A DNA stretch of 50,858 bases, from the NCBI GenBank assembly GCA_002418825.1, contig DIEW01000043.1, positions 2,004-52,861 of the forward strand, given 5' to 3'. A model generated the notes under the pieces. The model saw nothing but the letters and a program-made list of their open reading frames with translations, did no database searches and had not been told where the DNA came from. Position 1 is the first letter of the stretch. The number at the start of each line of letters is the position of its first letter. The position numbers and the translations under genes are program-made. The stretch is from Syntrophaceae bacterium UBA5764 (lineage in GTDB: Bacteria; Desulfobacterota; Syntrophia; Syntrophales; Smithellaceae). Positions 24,629 to 33,068 of this stretch are shown one piece after another.

Positions 24629-26224
24629 ATGACAAAAAATCAAATTTTAGTTTATGACACGACGCTCAGAGACGGCACGCAGGGTGAACAGACGAGTTTC
24701 TCGGCGGAAGAGAAGCTGCGTATCGCCCAACGGCTTGATGAAGTTCGCTTCCATTATATTGAGGGGGGATGGCCTGGTTCCAATCCTAAGGATATGCGCT
24801 TTTTTGAAATGGCGAAAAATGTGACGTTTCAAAACTCCCGCCTGACGGCGTTTGGCTCCACGCGACGTCCGCGAACCAAGCCCCAGGTTTGTCCGAATCT
24901 GAAAGCTTTAATTAATGCTGGTACACCTGCCTGCGCGCTGGTTGGAAAATCCTGGGATTTGCACGTTACGGAAATTCTGAAAACAGACTTGGAAGAAAAT
25001 CTGGCCATGATTGCCGATTCCATCGAGTACCTGAAATCTTTGGGCAAAGAAGTTTTGTTTGACGCGGAACATTTCTTTGACGGCTATAAAAACAATCCCC
25101 GCTACACGGTGAAAGTGGTGAAAGCCGCGCTGGATGCCGGCGCGGACATAATTGTTCTGTGCGATACCAACGGTGGCTCCATGCCATATGAAATAGCCGG
25201 TATTGTGAAAAAAATCAGTTCTTATCTTCCCATGGAAAAAACGGGTATTCACACGCACAATGATTGCGGGCTGGCTATAGCCAACACGCTGGTTGCCGTG
25301 TGCGAAGGTGTAAAGATGGTGCAGGGGACAATCAACGGTTTCGGAGAAAGATGCGGCAATGCCGATTTGATTTCCGTTGTGGCCAATCTGCAATTAAAAA
25401 TGGGCAAGAATTGTCTGCCCGCGGAAGCAATCAAGCAACTGACAAGCCTTTCGCATTACGTCAGCGATGTGGCTAATGTGCCCCCGCTGAATTCCCGACC
25501 GTTCGTCGGCCGCAGCGCTTTCGCGCATAAAGGCGGTGTGCATGTAAGCGCTGTCGTAAAAAATTCTTTGGCTTATGAACATATTCAGCCGGAACTGGTA
25601 GGCAATAACCGCCGCGTGCTGGTTTCCGATCTGGCGGGTAAAAGCAATATCGAATACAAAGCCAAGGAACTGGGTATCAATTTGGCAAAAGACGAAACAA
25701 CAATTAAAAAAATCGTCCAAGAAGTTAAGAATATGGAAGATAAGGGTTTTCAGTTCGATTCCGCGGACGGGTCTCTTTCCGTGTTGATGAAAAAGGCGAT
25801 AGGCCAGTTTGTTGAACCTTTTACTTTGGAAAGCTTTAATGTTGTCACATCACGTTCGGAAGAAAAGCCCTGTCTTTCCCAGGCGACGATTAAAATCTCT
25901 GTGGATGGCGAGGAGGAGTTGACGGCGGCGGAGGGAAACGGCCCGGTAAACGCCCTGGATCACGCCTTGCGTAAAGCACTGACCAAATTTTATCCTCAAA
26001 TCAAGGATATGCATTTGGTTGATTTTAAAGTGCGCACGCTGGAAGGTTCGGAAGGCACGGCCGCGAGTGTCCGTGTTCTTTTGGATTCTACCGACGGAGA
26101 AGATATCTGGAGCACGACCGGAGTTTCGGAAAATATCATTGAGGCGAGCTGGCAGGCTCTTGTTGATAGTATTGAATATAAACTGAGCAAGGACAAAAGA
26201 AACGGCAAGCAGATTTCCACATAA
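24629..26224 (+). CDS. cimA: (R)-citramalate synthase
   Basis: Condenses pyruvate and acetyl-CoA to citramalate, the first step of the threonine-independent route to isoleucine. 531 residues. TIM-barrel domain with DTTLRDGTQ (10-18; catalytic R14, metal D15), metal-binding HTHND and the FGERCGNAD segment, then linker subdomains and a LeuA-type C-terminal regulatory domain (from about 400) that usually mediates feedback inhibition by isoleucine. The sequence matches the GSU1798-type CimA rather than 2-isopropylmalate synthase (family knowledge). The upstream Ile-codon leader strongly supports that assignment. AGGAGAGAGGAAC provides a good ribosome site. Confidence 0.95.
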   Translation: MTKNQILVYDTTLRDGTQGEQTSFSAEEKLRIAQRLDEVRFHYIEGGWPGSNPKDMRFFEMAKNVTFQNSRLTAFGSTRRPRTKPQVCPNLKALINAGTPACALVGKSWDLHVTEILKTDLEENLAMIADSIEYLKSLGKEVLFDAEHFFDGYKNNPRYTVKVVKAALDAGADIIVLCDTNGGSMPYEIAGIVKKISSYLPMEKTGIHTHNDCGLAIANTLVAVCEGVKMVQGTINGFGERCGNADLISVVANLQLKMGKNCLPAEAIKQLTSLSHYVSDVANVPPLNSRPFVGRSAFAHKGGVHVSAVVKNSLAYEHIQPELVGNNRRVLVSDLAGKSNIEYKAKELGINLAKDETTIKKIVQEVKNMEDKGFQFDSADGSLSVLMKKAIGQFVEPFTLESFNVVTSRSEEKPCLSQATIKISVDGEEELTAAEGNGPVNALDHALRKALTKFYPQIKDMHLVDFKVRTLEGSEGTAASVRVLLDSTDGEDIWSTTGVSENIIEASWQALVDSIEYKLSKDKRNGKQIST

Positions 26225-26308
26225 TTTTTCTCAATCATTTTGATAAGTTTTAATTGCCAGGAAATAAAATTGCTGATATACAAACTGTTATGAAAAAAAC
26301 GCAGACGC

Positions 26309-26926
26309 GTGAATATAGTCATGATAGCCATAAACAGCCAGAATCCGCAGATGCGCTTAATCAGAAAAGCAGCGGGTGTACTGCGCGCGGGCGGCGTCAT
26401 TATTTATCCGACAGATACCGTTTATGGTTTGGGATGCAGTTTGTCCAATAAAAAGGGAATCGAAAGAATTTACGAGCTGAAAAAAAGAAACAAGAAGAAA
26501 CCGCTGAGTTTCGTTTGCTCGGATTTGAAGCATATCAGCCAGTACGCCAAAGTTACTGACTATGCTTACAAAACGATGAAGCGCCTCCTGCCGGGAGCCT
26601 ATACGTTTATTCTGGAAGCTTCGCGCCTGGTGCCGAAAATTATTCTACCGAAAAGATCGACTACGGGAATCCGCGTGCCGGACAATCAAATTTGCCTTGC
26701 TTTGATCAGAGAGTTGGGGGAACCGATTATCAGCACCAGTGTAAAAACGGCGCAGGGAGAATCCCTGGGCGATCCTTCTATTATCAAGGAAAACTTTAAT
26801 CGTGTGGTTGACTTAATTATCGACGGCGGTATGATTATGCCGGAGCCGTCCAGTGTCATCAGCCTAGTTGATGACAACATTGAAATTATCAGAATTGGCA
26901 AAGGCGATATCAGCGCCTTTCAATAA
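26309..26926 (+). CDS. tsaC: L-threonylcarbamoyladenylate synthase (TsaC/YrdC/Sua5 family)
   Basis: Makes threonylcarbamoyl-AMP from Thr, bicarbonate and ATP for t6A modification of ANN-decoding tRNAs. About 205 residues, the single YrdC domain without Sua5 extension. Visible motifs: GGVIIYPTDTVYGLGC (nucleotide/substrate loop), KRNKKKPLSFVC, TTGIRVPDN and PIISTSVKT. GTG at 26309 begins the frame; an ATG at 26321 is also possible. Function assignment follows the family; some YrdC-only relatives are poorly characterised. Confidence 0.88.
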   Translation: MNIVMIAINSQNPQMRLIRKAAGVLRAGGVIIYPTDTVYGLGCSLSNKKGIERIYELKKRNKKKPLSFVCSDLKHISQYAKVTDYAYKTMKRLLPGAYTFILEASRLVPKIILPKRSTTGIRVPDNQICLALIRELGEPIISTSVKTAQGESLGDPSIIKENFNRVVDLIIDGGMIMPEPSSVISLVDDNIEIIRIGKGDISAFQ

Positions 26927-27019
26927 TATACGCAGTCAGGCGGTTATTTCTGCGCGTTGAATAAACTCTAGTCAAAGAGGAGATTCGCGCAAGATTTCCG
27001 CCCGACAAAAAGGACATTT

Positions 27020-28819
27020 ATGAAACATACGATGCTCGTGAACGCCGTGCATAAAGAACAGATGCGCATGGCGACGGTTAACGAAAAGGGCAAGCTCATT
27101 GAATTTAATATTCAGATGTCGGTTCGGGAGCCGATTACCGGAAATATTTACAAAGGCAAAGTGCTCAAAGTGGAGCGCGGTCTGCAGGCAGCCTTTGTTG
27201 ACTATGGAGGCGGAAAAGACGGTTTTCTTCCCCTGAAAGACACGAGTGCAGAGTACTTCACTCCGCCGGGCAGCGGGCAAGAAGGCGGCACAGCCACGCT
27301 TAAACCCGGACAGGAAATTATTGTGCAGGTCTTAAGAGAGGCCAGTGGCAATAAAGGAGCCCTGCTGACTTCTTACATATCCCTTCCCGGTAGATATTTG
27401 GTTTTATTGCCCAACCGGCCGGGGATCGGTATTTCCCGTAAAATAGAAAGTGAAGAAGACAGGGAAAAGATAAAGAATCTTGTCAAACAGATCAAGCTTC
27501 CGGCCGGTATGGGATTTATCGTCAGAACGGCGGGAATCAACCGCACCAAGCAGGAAATTCAGCGCGATTATCAGCTACAGATGAGGCTGTGGAAAGAAAT
27601 CCACAAAAAAGCGTTGAACAGCAAAGCTCCTCTACTTATTTATCAGGAAACAGACTTTGGCGTGCGCAGTCTGCGTGATTACCTGACGCCGGACATTGGT
27701 GAGATTTTAGTTGATGATTTGGATACGTTTCGCAAGATGCGCGCTTACTTGAAAGCAGTTACTCCGCGCCAGGTAAAGATACTTAAACATTATAAAGACA
27801 AAGCCCCTATTTTTGAAAAATTTCAGCTGGAAGAACAAATACGCGTTATTTATCAGGAGCGCGTCGAGCTGAAATCCGGCGGTTATATTATCATAAACCC
27901 GACGGAAGCCATGATTACTATCGACGTCAATTCCGGCCGCGGTTCGAGTAAAAGAAACATAGAAGAGACGGCTTTTAAAACAAATATAGAGGCATGTGAA
28001 GAGATTGCTCGGCAATTACGCCTGCGCGATTTGGGCGGACTGATTGTCATTGATTTCATCGATATGATGGACAAAAAGCATATCGCCGAAGTGGAAAAAG
28101 CTTTTAAAAAAGCGCTCAGCATCGATCGGGCGAGGATTCAGCTTGCGCGCATTTCCAAATTCGGCTTGCTGGAATTGTCAAGACAAAAGAAAAAATCCAC
28201 GATTCAGGAAATCAGTTATATCAAATGTCCTTATTGCGCCGGAAGCGGTTTGCGGCCTTCTCTGGAATATGCCGCTCTGAGAGCATTTCGCAAAATTGAA
28301 TCCGAAGCAGTCAAAGGAATGTATTCCGATTTGAAAGTTGTTCTGCCGCATGAAATCGCCAGTTACATCCTTAACAATAAAAGAAGTAAGTTAATAACAT
28401 TGGAATCAACTTGTGGTCTTACTCTGCATATATCCGGAAGCACAGAAATGGCCTGGGACAGCCTGGATATTAAAAAAACCATCAAGGAAACATCCGGGGA
28501 AAACATGGATGAATTTGCACATGAGCATGAGACAGCAGAGATAATTAATTTTTCCGGCGATGATAGGAAAGACACTGGTAAAAGAAAATCGCGTCGCCGC
28601 CCGCGTCACAAGAAAAAGAAGACACTAGAAACTAAAAGCGAAGAAAAATCTCTGTTTGATTTCTCGGGTGTTGCCAGAGAAGCTTTTCCTGTGCTCGTGC
28701 CCCCTTCTGGGTCAGTGGTGCCTGTTGATGTCACTTCCGGGGAAGGCGCGAAACCGGAAAATGAAAGTGATGAAATGCGCACCTCTGCGGATACTGATGG
28801 CACTGATAATAATTTTTGA
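27020..28819 (+). CDS. rng: Ribonuclease E/G
   Basis: Endoribonuclease for rRNA maturation and mRNA decay. 599 residues: S1 RNA-binding domain (about 39-122), RNase-H-like and 5'-sensor regions, catalytic Asp302 (TIDVNSG) and Asp345 (VIDFIDM), aligned with E. coli D303/D346, and the zinc-link CPYC (Cys403/406, matching C404/C407). The tail after about 500 is charged (KRKSRRRPRHKKKK) and disordered, longer than RNase G but far shorter than RNase E's scaffold. Whether it is functionally E or G cannot be told from sequence alone. Confidence 0.93.
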   Translation: MKHTMLVNAVHKEQMRMATVNEKGKLIEFNIQMSVREPITGNIYKGKVLKVERGLQAAFVDYGGGKDGFLPLKDTSAEYFTPPGSGQEGGTATLKPGQEIIVQVLREASGNKGALLTSYISLPGRYLVLLPNRPGIGISRKIESEEDREKIKNLVKQIKLPAGMGFIVRTAGINRTKQEIQRDYQLQMRLWKEIHKKALNSKAPLLIYQETDFGVRSLRDYLTPDIGEILVDDLDTFRKMRAYLKAVTPRQVKILKHYKDKAPIFEKFQLEEQIRVIYQERVELKSGGYIIINPTEAMITIDVNSGRGSSKRNIEETAFKTNIEACEEIARQLRLRDLGGLIVIDFIDMMDKKHIAEVEKAFKKALSIDRARIQLARISKFGLLELSRQKKKSTIQEISYIKCPYCAGSGLRPSLEYAALRAFRKIESEAVKGMYSDLKVVLPHEIASYILNNKRSKLITLESTCGLTLHISGSTEMAWDSLDIKKTIKETSGENMDEFAHEHETAEIINFSGDDRKDTGKRKSRRRPRHKKKKTLETKSEEKSLFDFSGVAREAFPVLVPPSGSVVPVDVTSGEGAKPENESDEMRTSADTDGTDNNF

Positions 28820-28860
28820 ATTTTTTCATTGTTTTGCCCGATTTCTGGAGTATCCAGCAT

Positions 28861-29679
28861 TTATTTACCTGCGGCTAAATCTTTAGACCTTTTAGTGGCT
28901 GCTTCCACCGCGGCAAGCAATGTTTCTCTTAATTTACCCTCGCGGAGGACTTTCAGTCCGGCGGCGGTTGTACCGCTAGGAGAGGTTACCATTTCTCTCA
29001 ATTCAGATGGGCTTTTGTCGCTTTGCAGGCATAAACGCGCCGCGCCGAGCATTGTCTGCGCGGATAATTTTGCGGCCAAGTCTCGTGCAAGACCAACTTT
29101 TTCTCCCGCGTCAATCAGCGCTTCAATAATCATAAAAAAATAAGCCGGGCCGCTGCCGGAAAGGCCCGTTACGGCATCCATATATTTTTCTTCGACTTCA
29201 AAGCTAAGACCCAGTGCGTCAAAAATAGCGCGGGTCATTGTAAGGTCGCCGGTTGTAGCGTATACTCCCTTGGCCACAGCCGTTGCCCCTTCTCCTACCA
29301 TCGCCGGTGTGTTAGGCATTACTCGTAAAACACGTGTTCCTTTCAATAAAAAAGATTCAATGAACGAAGTTGTTATTCCCGCAGCAATGGAGATAATAAT
29401 TTTGGATTCATTGACCACAGGTGAAATATCTTGCAGAGTTTCTTTCATGTTTTGCGGCTTAACGGCAACAATAATTATATCTGCGTTTTTGGTTGCCTGT
29501 TTGTTGTCGGAAGAAACAAGGATGCCCATTGTGGAGGCAAGAAAGCCCAAGCGGTTAGAGTCAACGTCAGTTACAATAACGCTTTTTTTAAGGCACAATC
29601 TTTTCTCCAAGAGTGCCTGAGCGATAATACTACCCATTTTCCCACCGCCGATAACGGCTATTTTTTTTCCTTTTAGCAT
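28861..29679 (-). CDS. proC: Pyrroline-5-carboxylate reductase
   Basis: Last step of proline synthesis (P5C to proline with NAD(P)H). 272 residues, normal length. N-terminal Rossmann dinucleotide motif IAVIGGGKMG, the VKPQNM motif, RVMPNTPAMVGEGATA and the C-terminal GLSGSGPAYFF and TSPSGTTAAGL signatures are all present. Convergent with RNase E/G, divergent from the hydrolase-yggT-yggU genes; in E. coli proC, yggT and yggU are also neighbours (yggS-proC-yggT-yggU). Confidence 0.96.
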   Translation of the reverse strand: MLKGKKIAVIGGGKMGSIIAQALLEKRLCLKKSVIVTDVDSNRLGFLASTMGILVSSDNKQATKNADIIIVAVKPQNMKETLQDISPVVNESKIIISIAAGITTSFIESFLLKGTRVLRVMPNTPAMVGEGATAVAKGVYATTGDLTMTRAIFDALGLSFEVEEKYMDAVTGLSGSGPAYFFMIIEALIDAGEKVGLARDLAAKLSAQTMLGAARLCLQSDKSPSELREMVTSPSGTTAAGLKVLREGKLRETLLAAVEAATKRSKDLAAGK

Positions 29680-29821
29680 GACAGGATTCTCCTTTTGTTC
29701 ATGATCATTAATGCAATTAAATATCCCGTTGTGTCAATATAAATTGTCCGGGGAAAACATTATTAGATTGCTTGAAATCATTGTTATATGATACGTGTCT
29801 TACATAAGGGGAAACTTGGTT

Positions 29822-30598
29822 ATGCTGAAATACTTTAGCGTTGATTCCACGAAAATTACCTGCTGGATTAATAGCCGGGGTTTCGGTGATCATGAAAAAA
29901 GCATGCTTTTCATTCACGGCTCCGGCGGAGAGCATAGTTTGTGGACTTTTCAGTACGCCCGCTTGAATAAAAATTTCAATATAATCGCGGTTGACCTTCC
30001 GGGGCACGGCTCTTCGGAAGGCAGCGGTGAAAGCGATGTAAATGTTTACGGCCCCTGGGTGAAAAGGCTCCTTGATGTCTTACAACTGAAAAACGTTATC
30101 ATTGCCGGGCATTCGCTCGGCGCGGCGATCGCGTTGACGTTTGCCGCGGATTTTGGCTCGATGATAAACGGGGTTGTATCTGTCGGCGGCGGACTGAAAA
30201 TGCCCGTTAATCCGGCGATTTTTGAATTGTTAAAAAAGGACCCGGAAACCGCCTTTGAACTCATGTGCAAGTTTTCTCTGGCGAAGGAAAACAGAATAAA
30301 GCTTGCCGAACCACTGAAAAAAAGCATGGCCGCGGCAAACATCGAGGCGTTATATAATGACCTAGTTGCCTGTGACAAAATGGATTTAACGGACAAAGTG
30401 AAAAAAGTTAATTTGCCGTCACTGATTATGTGCGGCGAGGAAGATAAAATGACGCCGCCTCAATTATCGCAAGATATTGCCGCCAATATTAAAGGGTCAA
30501 AAACCTGTTTCATAAAAGGCGCCGGCCATATGGTGATGATGGAAAGGCCGGAGGAATTTAATAACGCTTTAATTACATTTGCTCAATCTTTTTCGTAA
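29822..30598 (+). CDS. Alpha/beta hydrolase
   Basis: 258 residues. Oxyanion HGSGGEHS, nucleophile in GHSLGA, acid in GEEDKMTP and His in GAGHMVMMERPEEF, all typical of the alpha/beta hydrolase fold with a cap region. ATG 29822 is preferred with AAGGGGA upstream; a GTG at 29795 would add nine residues with no ribosome site. No substrate can be assigned. Sits ahead of yggT/yggU, spaced 36 bases. Confidence 0.85.
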   Translation: MLKYFSVDSTKITCWINSRGFGDHEKSMLFIHGSGGEHSLWTFQYARLNKNFNIIAVDLPGHGSSEGSGESDVNVYGPWVKRLLDVLQLKNVIIAGHSLGAAIALTFAADFGSMINGVVSVGGGLKMPVNPAIFELLKKDPETAFELMCKFSLAKENRIKLAEPLKKSMAAANIEALYNDLVACDKMDLTDKVKKVNLPSLIMCGEEDKMTPPQLSQDIAANIKGSKTCFIKGAGHMVMMERPEEFNNALITFAQSFS

Positions 30599-30634
30599 AA
30601 AAATAAATTTTAATTATAAAAAATATGAGGGATT

Positions 30635-30931
30635 ATGTTTGTCATGCAAAATTTTATTATTGCTTTGGCCAAAATCATTGATATCGCTTTAACGATTTAT
30701 ATGTGGCTTATTATTCTTCGCGCGGTAATTTCCTGGGTAAACGCCGACCCTTATAATAAAATTGTTATTTTTTTATATCGGACAACTGAACCTGTTTTGC
30801 GTCCCGTGCGCCGTTTTTTGCCCGGGCAGAATATTGGAATTGATTTTTCACCGGTTGTCGTCATCCTGGTGATTCTTTTTTTGCGGTATTTTTTAGTGGA
30901 AACCATTATTCAGTCGGTTCGCTACTTTTGA
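30635..30931 (+). CDS. yggT: YggT family integral membrane protein
   Basis: 98 residues, two hydrophobic segments with the signature ILRAVISWVNADPYN and the EPVLRPVRRFLP motif that defines YggT/Ycf19. Likely involved in membrane or cell-division organisation; exact role not known. Located next to yggU, the usual conserved pair. Confidence 0.92.
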   Translation: MFVMQNFIIALAKIIDIALTIYMWLIILRAVISWVNADPYNKIVIFLYRTTEPVLRPVRRFLPGQNIGIDFSPVVVILVILFLRYFLVETIIQSVRYF

Positions 30932-30952
30932 CACAAATAGGAAAAGTTATTT

Positions 30953-31252
30953 ATGGTTACAATAAGAGAATCAAAAAATGGCCTTACTTTTGAAGTGCGT
31001 GTAACACCTCATGCCTCCCGTACGCAGATAGCCGGTATTGAGGATGAAGCGTTAAGGGTCAAAGTCACGGCGCAGCCGCGTGAAGGAGAAGCTAATGCCG
31101 CCTGCGTGGTAATTCTGGCTAAATCTCTTGGCCTGAAAAGAGGGCAAGTGGAAATTATCTCCGGCGTCAAATCAAGAAAAAAAATTGTGCTGGTAAAGGG
31201 TACCAATATAAAAGATTTGGAAGAAAAGATAAAAAAGTTTGCTTGCTGTTAG
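30953..31252 (+). CDS. yggU: DUF167/YggU family protein
   Basis: 99 residues. The family signature VRVTPHASRTQIAGI, then VKVTAQPREGEANAACVVILAKSLGL and ISGVKSRKKIV is clear. Small alpha/beta protein of unknown function, conserved with yggT. Follows it by 21 bases in the same operon. No terminator seen downstream. Confidence 0.92.
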   Translation: MVTIRESKNGLTFEVRVTPHASRTQIAGIEDEALRVKVTAQPREGEANAACVVILAKSLGLKRGQVEIISGVKSRKKIVLVKGTNIKDLEEKIKKFACC

Positions 31253-31362
31253 AGCGCTGTTGCCTGTTTTGAAGCATTTACGACTAAAAAAACCGAAAAA
31301 ATAAAGCAGAGATGCTTGTTGACTGGCAGTCATAAGTTCCCGTAAAAAATGATAAATAGGGA

Positions 31363-31389
31363 TTGACAAACCATTTAACCTTATATTAA
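31363..31389 (+). promoter_or_regulatory. Candidate promoter of the first binding-protein gene
   Basis: TTGACA at 31363-31368 with TATTAA at 31384-31389, a short 15-base spacer. The -35 is perfect, the -10 call is weak. The same TTGACAAA context recurs before the other transporter genes. Confidence 0.4.
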
Positions 31390-31430
31390 GGGTTACAATC
31401 ACACTACAACAGAAAGGGAGGGTTGGGTAA

Positions 31431-32756
31431 ATGAAGTGTTTTAAAAAAAGCATTTTTGTGTCGGCAATAATCTTCTTTTTCACTGTGTTTTTTTGGACAG
31501 CCGTCTTTGCTGCCGATGATGAAATCAGAATCGGTGTCATTGGTCCGATGAAATTCGTCCAGGGTATAGGCCATTGGAACGGCGCGCTGATGGCTGCAGA
31601 AGAAATTAACGCCAAGGGAGGCGTTAAAGTTGGTAAAAAAATGATGAAAATCAGACTTATTCAAGCTGATTCCAACGAATTCTTAAGCGTCACTGATGCA
31701 ACCAATGCCATGGAACGTCTGATTACTAAAGAAAAGGTACACTTTGTTGTTGGTGGTTTCCGCACGGAAGCAGTGTTTGCCATGCAGGATATTGCCATGG
31801 ACAGGAGAATCATTTTTATCGGCTGCGGCGCGGCAACGGATGAACTCTGTGGCAGAGTGGCGAAATATTACGATCAGTACAAATATTTCTTTCGCATGAC
31901 ACCGTACAATTCTACCTGCCTTGTAAGAGCGGCGTTTATCCATGTGGCGACCGTTGGTGCATTATTGAAAAAAGAATTAGGGATAGAAAAGGTTAAGGTT
32001 GCTTTGGCGGCGGAGAAGGCTCAATGGGCGGACGTAATGGTTCCGATAACCCAGGCCTACGTGCCCAAAATGGGGATGGAATTGGTCGGTGTCTGGAGAC
32101 CGTCTCCGGTAGCCACGGATGTTTCCGCGGAACTTTCGGCAATTCAGCGTTCCGGCGCGCACATTATTTTCACGGTGTTTTCTTCTTCGGTCGGTATTCC
32201 TTTTGCCCGTCAGGGCGGTGAGTTAAAGATTCCCGCGATGCAGGTCGGTATCAATGTGGAAGCGCAGAAAGCGGAATTCTGGCAGGCAACGCGTGGCCAT
32301 GGCAACTATGTTTTTACCAGTGCTACTTATGCCGAAGGTGTTGAACAAAACGAATACACTTTACCTTTTGTCGAAGGTTACAAGAAAAGATTTGGCGAAG
32401 TGCCGACTTATACCGCTGGTACTTATGATGCAGTCAGGTTTGCTCTTGCGGAGACCATTGAAATGGTTGGTACCCTTGATTCTGATACGATAGTGGCCAC
32501 TTTGGAAAAGCGCGTTTATAAGACTACCCCCAGCACCATCAAATACACGGTAGATAATTTAGGCAGGCCTCTGCATGATATCACTTTTGGTCCCGGCTAC
32601 GCGACCGGTCTTGGTGTGCAGTGGCAGGATGGTAAGTTGGTTGGTGTGTGGCCTAATCATTGGCAGCCGGCCCCCGGTGTTGATGTTACCTATAAAGGCA
32701 TGAAACCGATTAAAATCCCACCTTGGATGATTGAATATTACAAAAAGAAAAAATAA
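31431..32756 (+). CDS. Periplasmic substrate-binding protein of a Liv-type ABC importer (copy 1)
   Basis: 441 residues, Peripla_BP_6 type. Sec signal peptide ends near AVFA|ADD. Mature start DEIRIGVIGPMKFVQG is the usual LivJ/LivK-like first strand; EEINAKGGVKVG and the QADSNEFLSVTDATNAMERLI segment follow. Closely related in full length to the next binding protein (33069), so the two arose by tandem duplication. Strong ribosome site AAAGGGAGGG. It is isolated from the rest of the operon by a strong terminator at 32771, so it may be expressed at a different level. Ligand unknown. Confidence 0.93.
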   Translation: MKCFKKSIFVSAIIFFFTVFFWTAVFAADDEIRIGVIGPMKFVQGIGHWNGALMAAEEINAKGGVKVGKKMMKIRLIQADSNEFLSVTDATNAMERLITKEKVHFVVGGFRTEAVFAMQDIAMDRRIIFIGCGAATDELCGRVAKYYDQYKYFFRMTPYNSTCLVRAAFIHVATVGALLKKELGIEKVKVALAAEKAQWADVMVPITQAYVPKMGMELVGVWRPSPVATDVSAELSAIQRSGAHIIFTVFSSSVGIPFARQGGELKIPAMQVGINVEAQKAEFWQATRGHGNYVFTSATYAEGVEQNEYTLPFVEGYKKRFGEVPTYTAGTYDAVRFALAETIEMVGTLDSDTIVATLEKRVYKTTPSTIKYTVDNLGRPLHDITFGPGYATGLGVQWQDGKLVGVWPNHWQPAPGVDVTYKGMKPIKIPPWMIEYYKKKK

Positions 32757-32770
32757 GAAGAGGCTTTTTT

Positions 32771-32803
32771 GCCCGCCCCGTTGCCGGGGGCGGGCATTTT
32801 TTT
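32771..32803 (+). terminator. Rho-independent terminator between the two binding-protein genes
   Basis: GC-rich stem GCCCGCCCCG (32771-32780) pairing with GGGGCGGGC (32787-32795), then ATTTTTTT. Ends or reduces transcription after the first binding protein. Confidence 0.9.
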
Positions 32804-33068
32804 GTAAAAAAATTAAGAGAGCAAGTTGCAATTTTTAGTATTAATGCTTTGTTTGATTAAACAAAATCGTTCAACGCGTTTAAAAAAATAACGGTAAATT
32901 TAAAATTTATTGCATTTTTTTTTAAAACAAGTGATTCAGCTTCCGTCTTGGTTTTGTATTTTAAATGTTTTAATTTAGCAAAAAAAATATTGACAAACAC
33001 GTAAAGCTTCACTAAAGCGTTCAATTATCCAACAGACAATAAACAGAAAGGAGGAGTATTTGTAGTAA
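32804..33068 (+). promoter_or_regulatory. AT-rich upstream region with candidate promoter of the second binding-protein gene
   Basis: TTGACA at 32990-32995 with a weak -10 (TAAAGC, 33013-33018; 17-base spacer). Ribosome site AAAGGAGG sits about 14 bases before the ATG at 33069, a slightly long gap. Confidence 0.4.
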
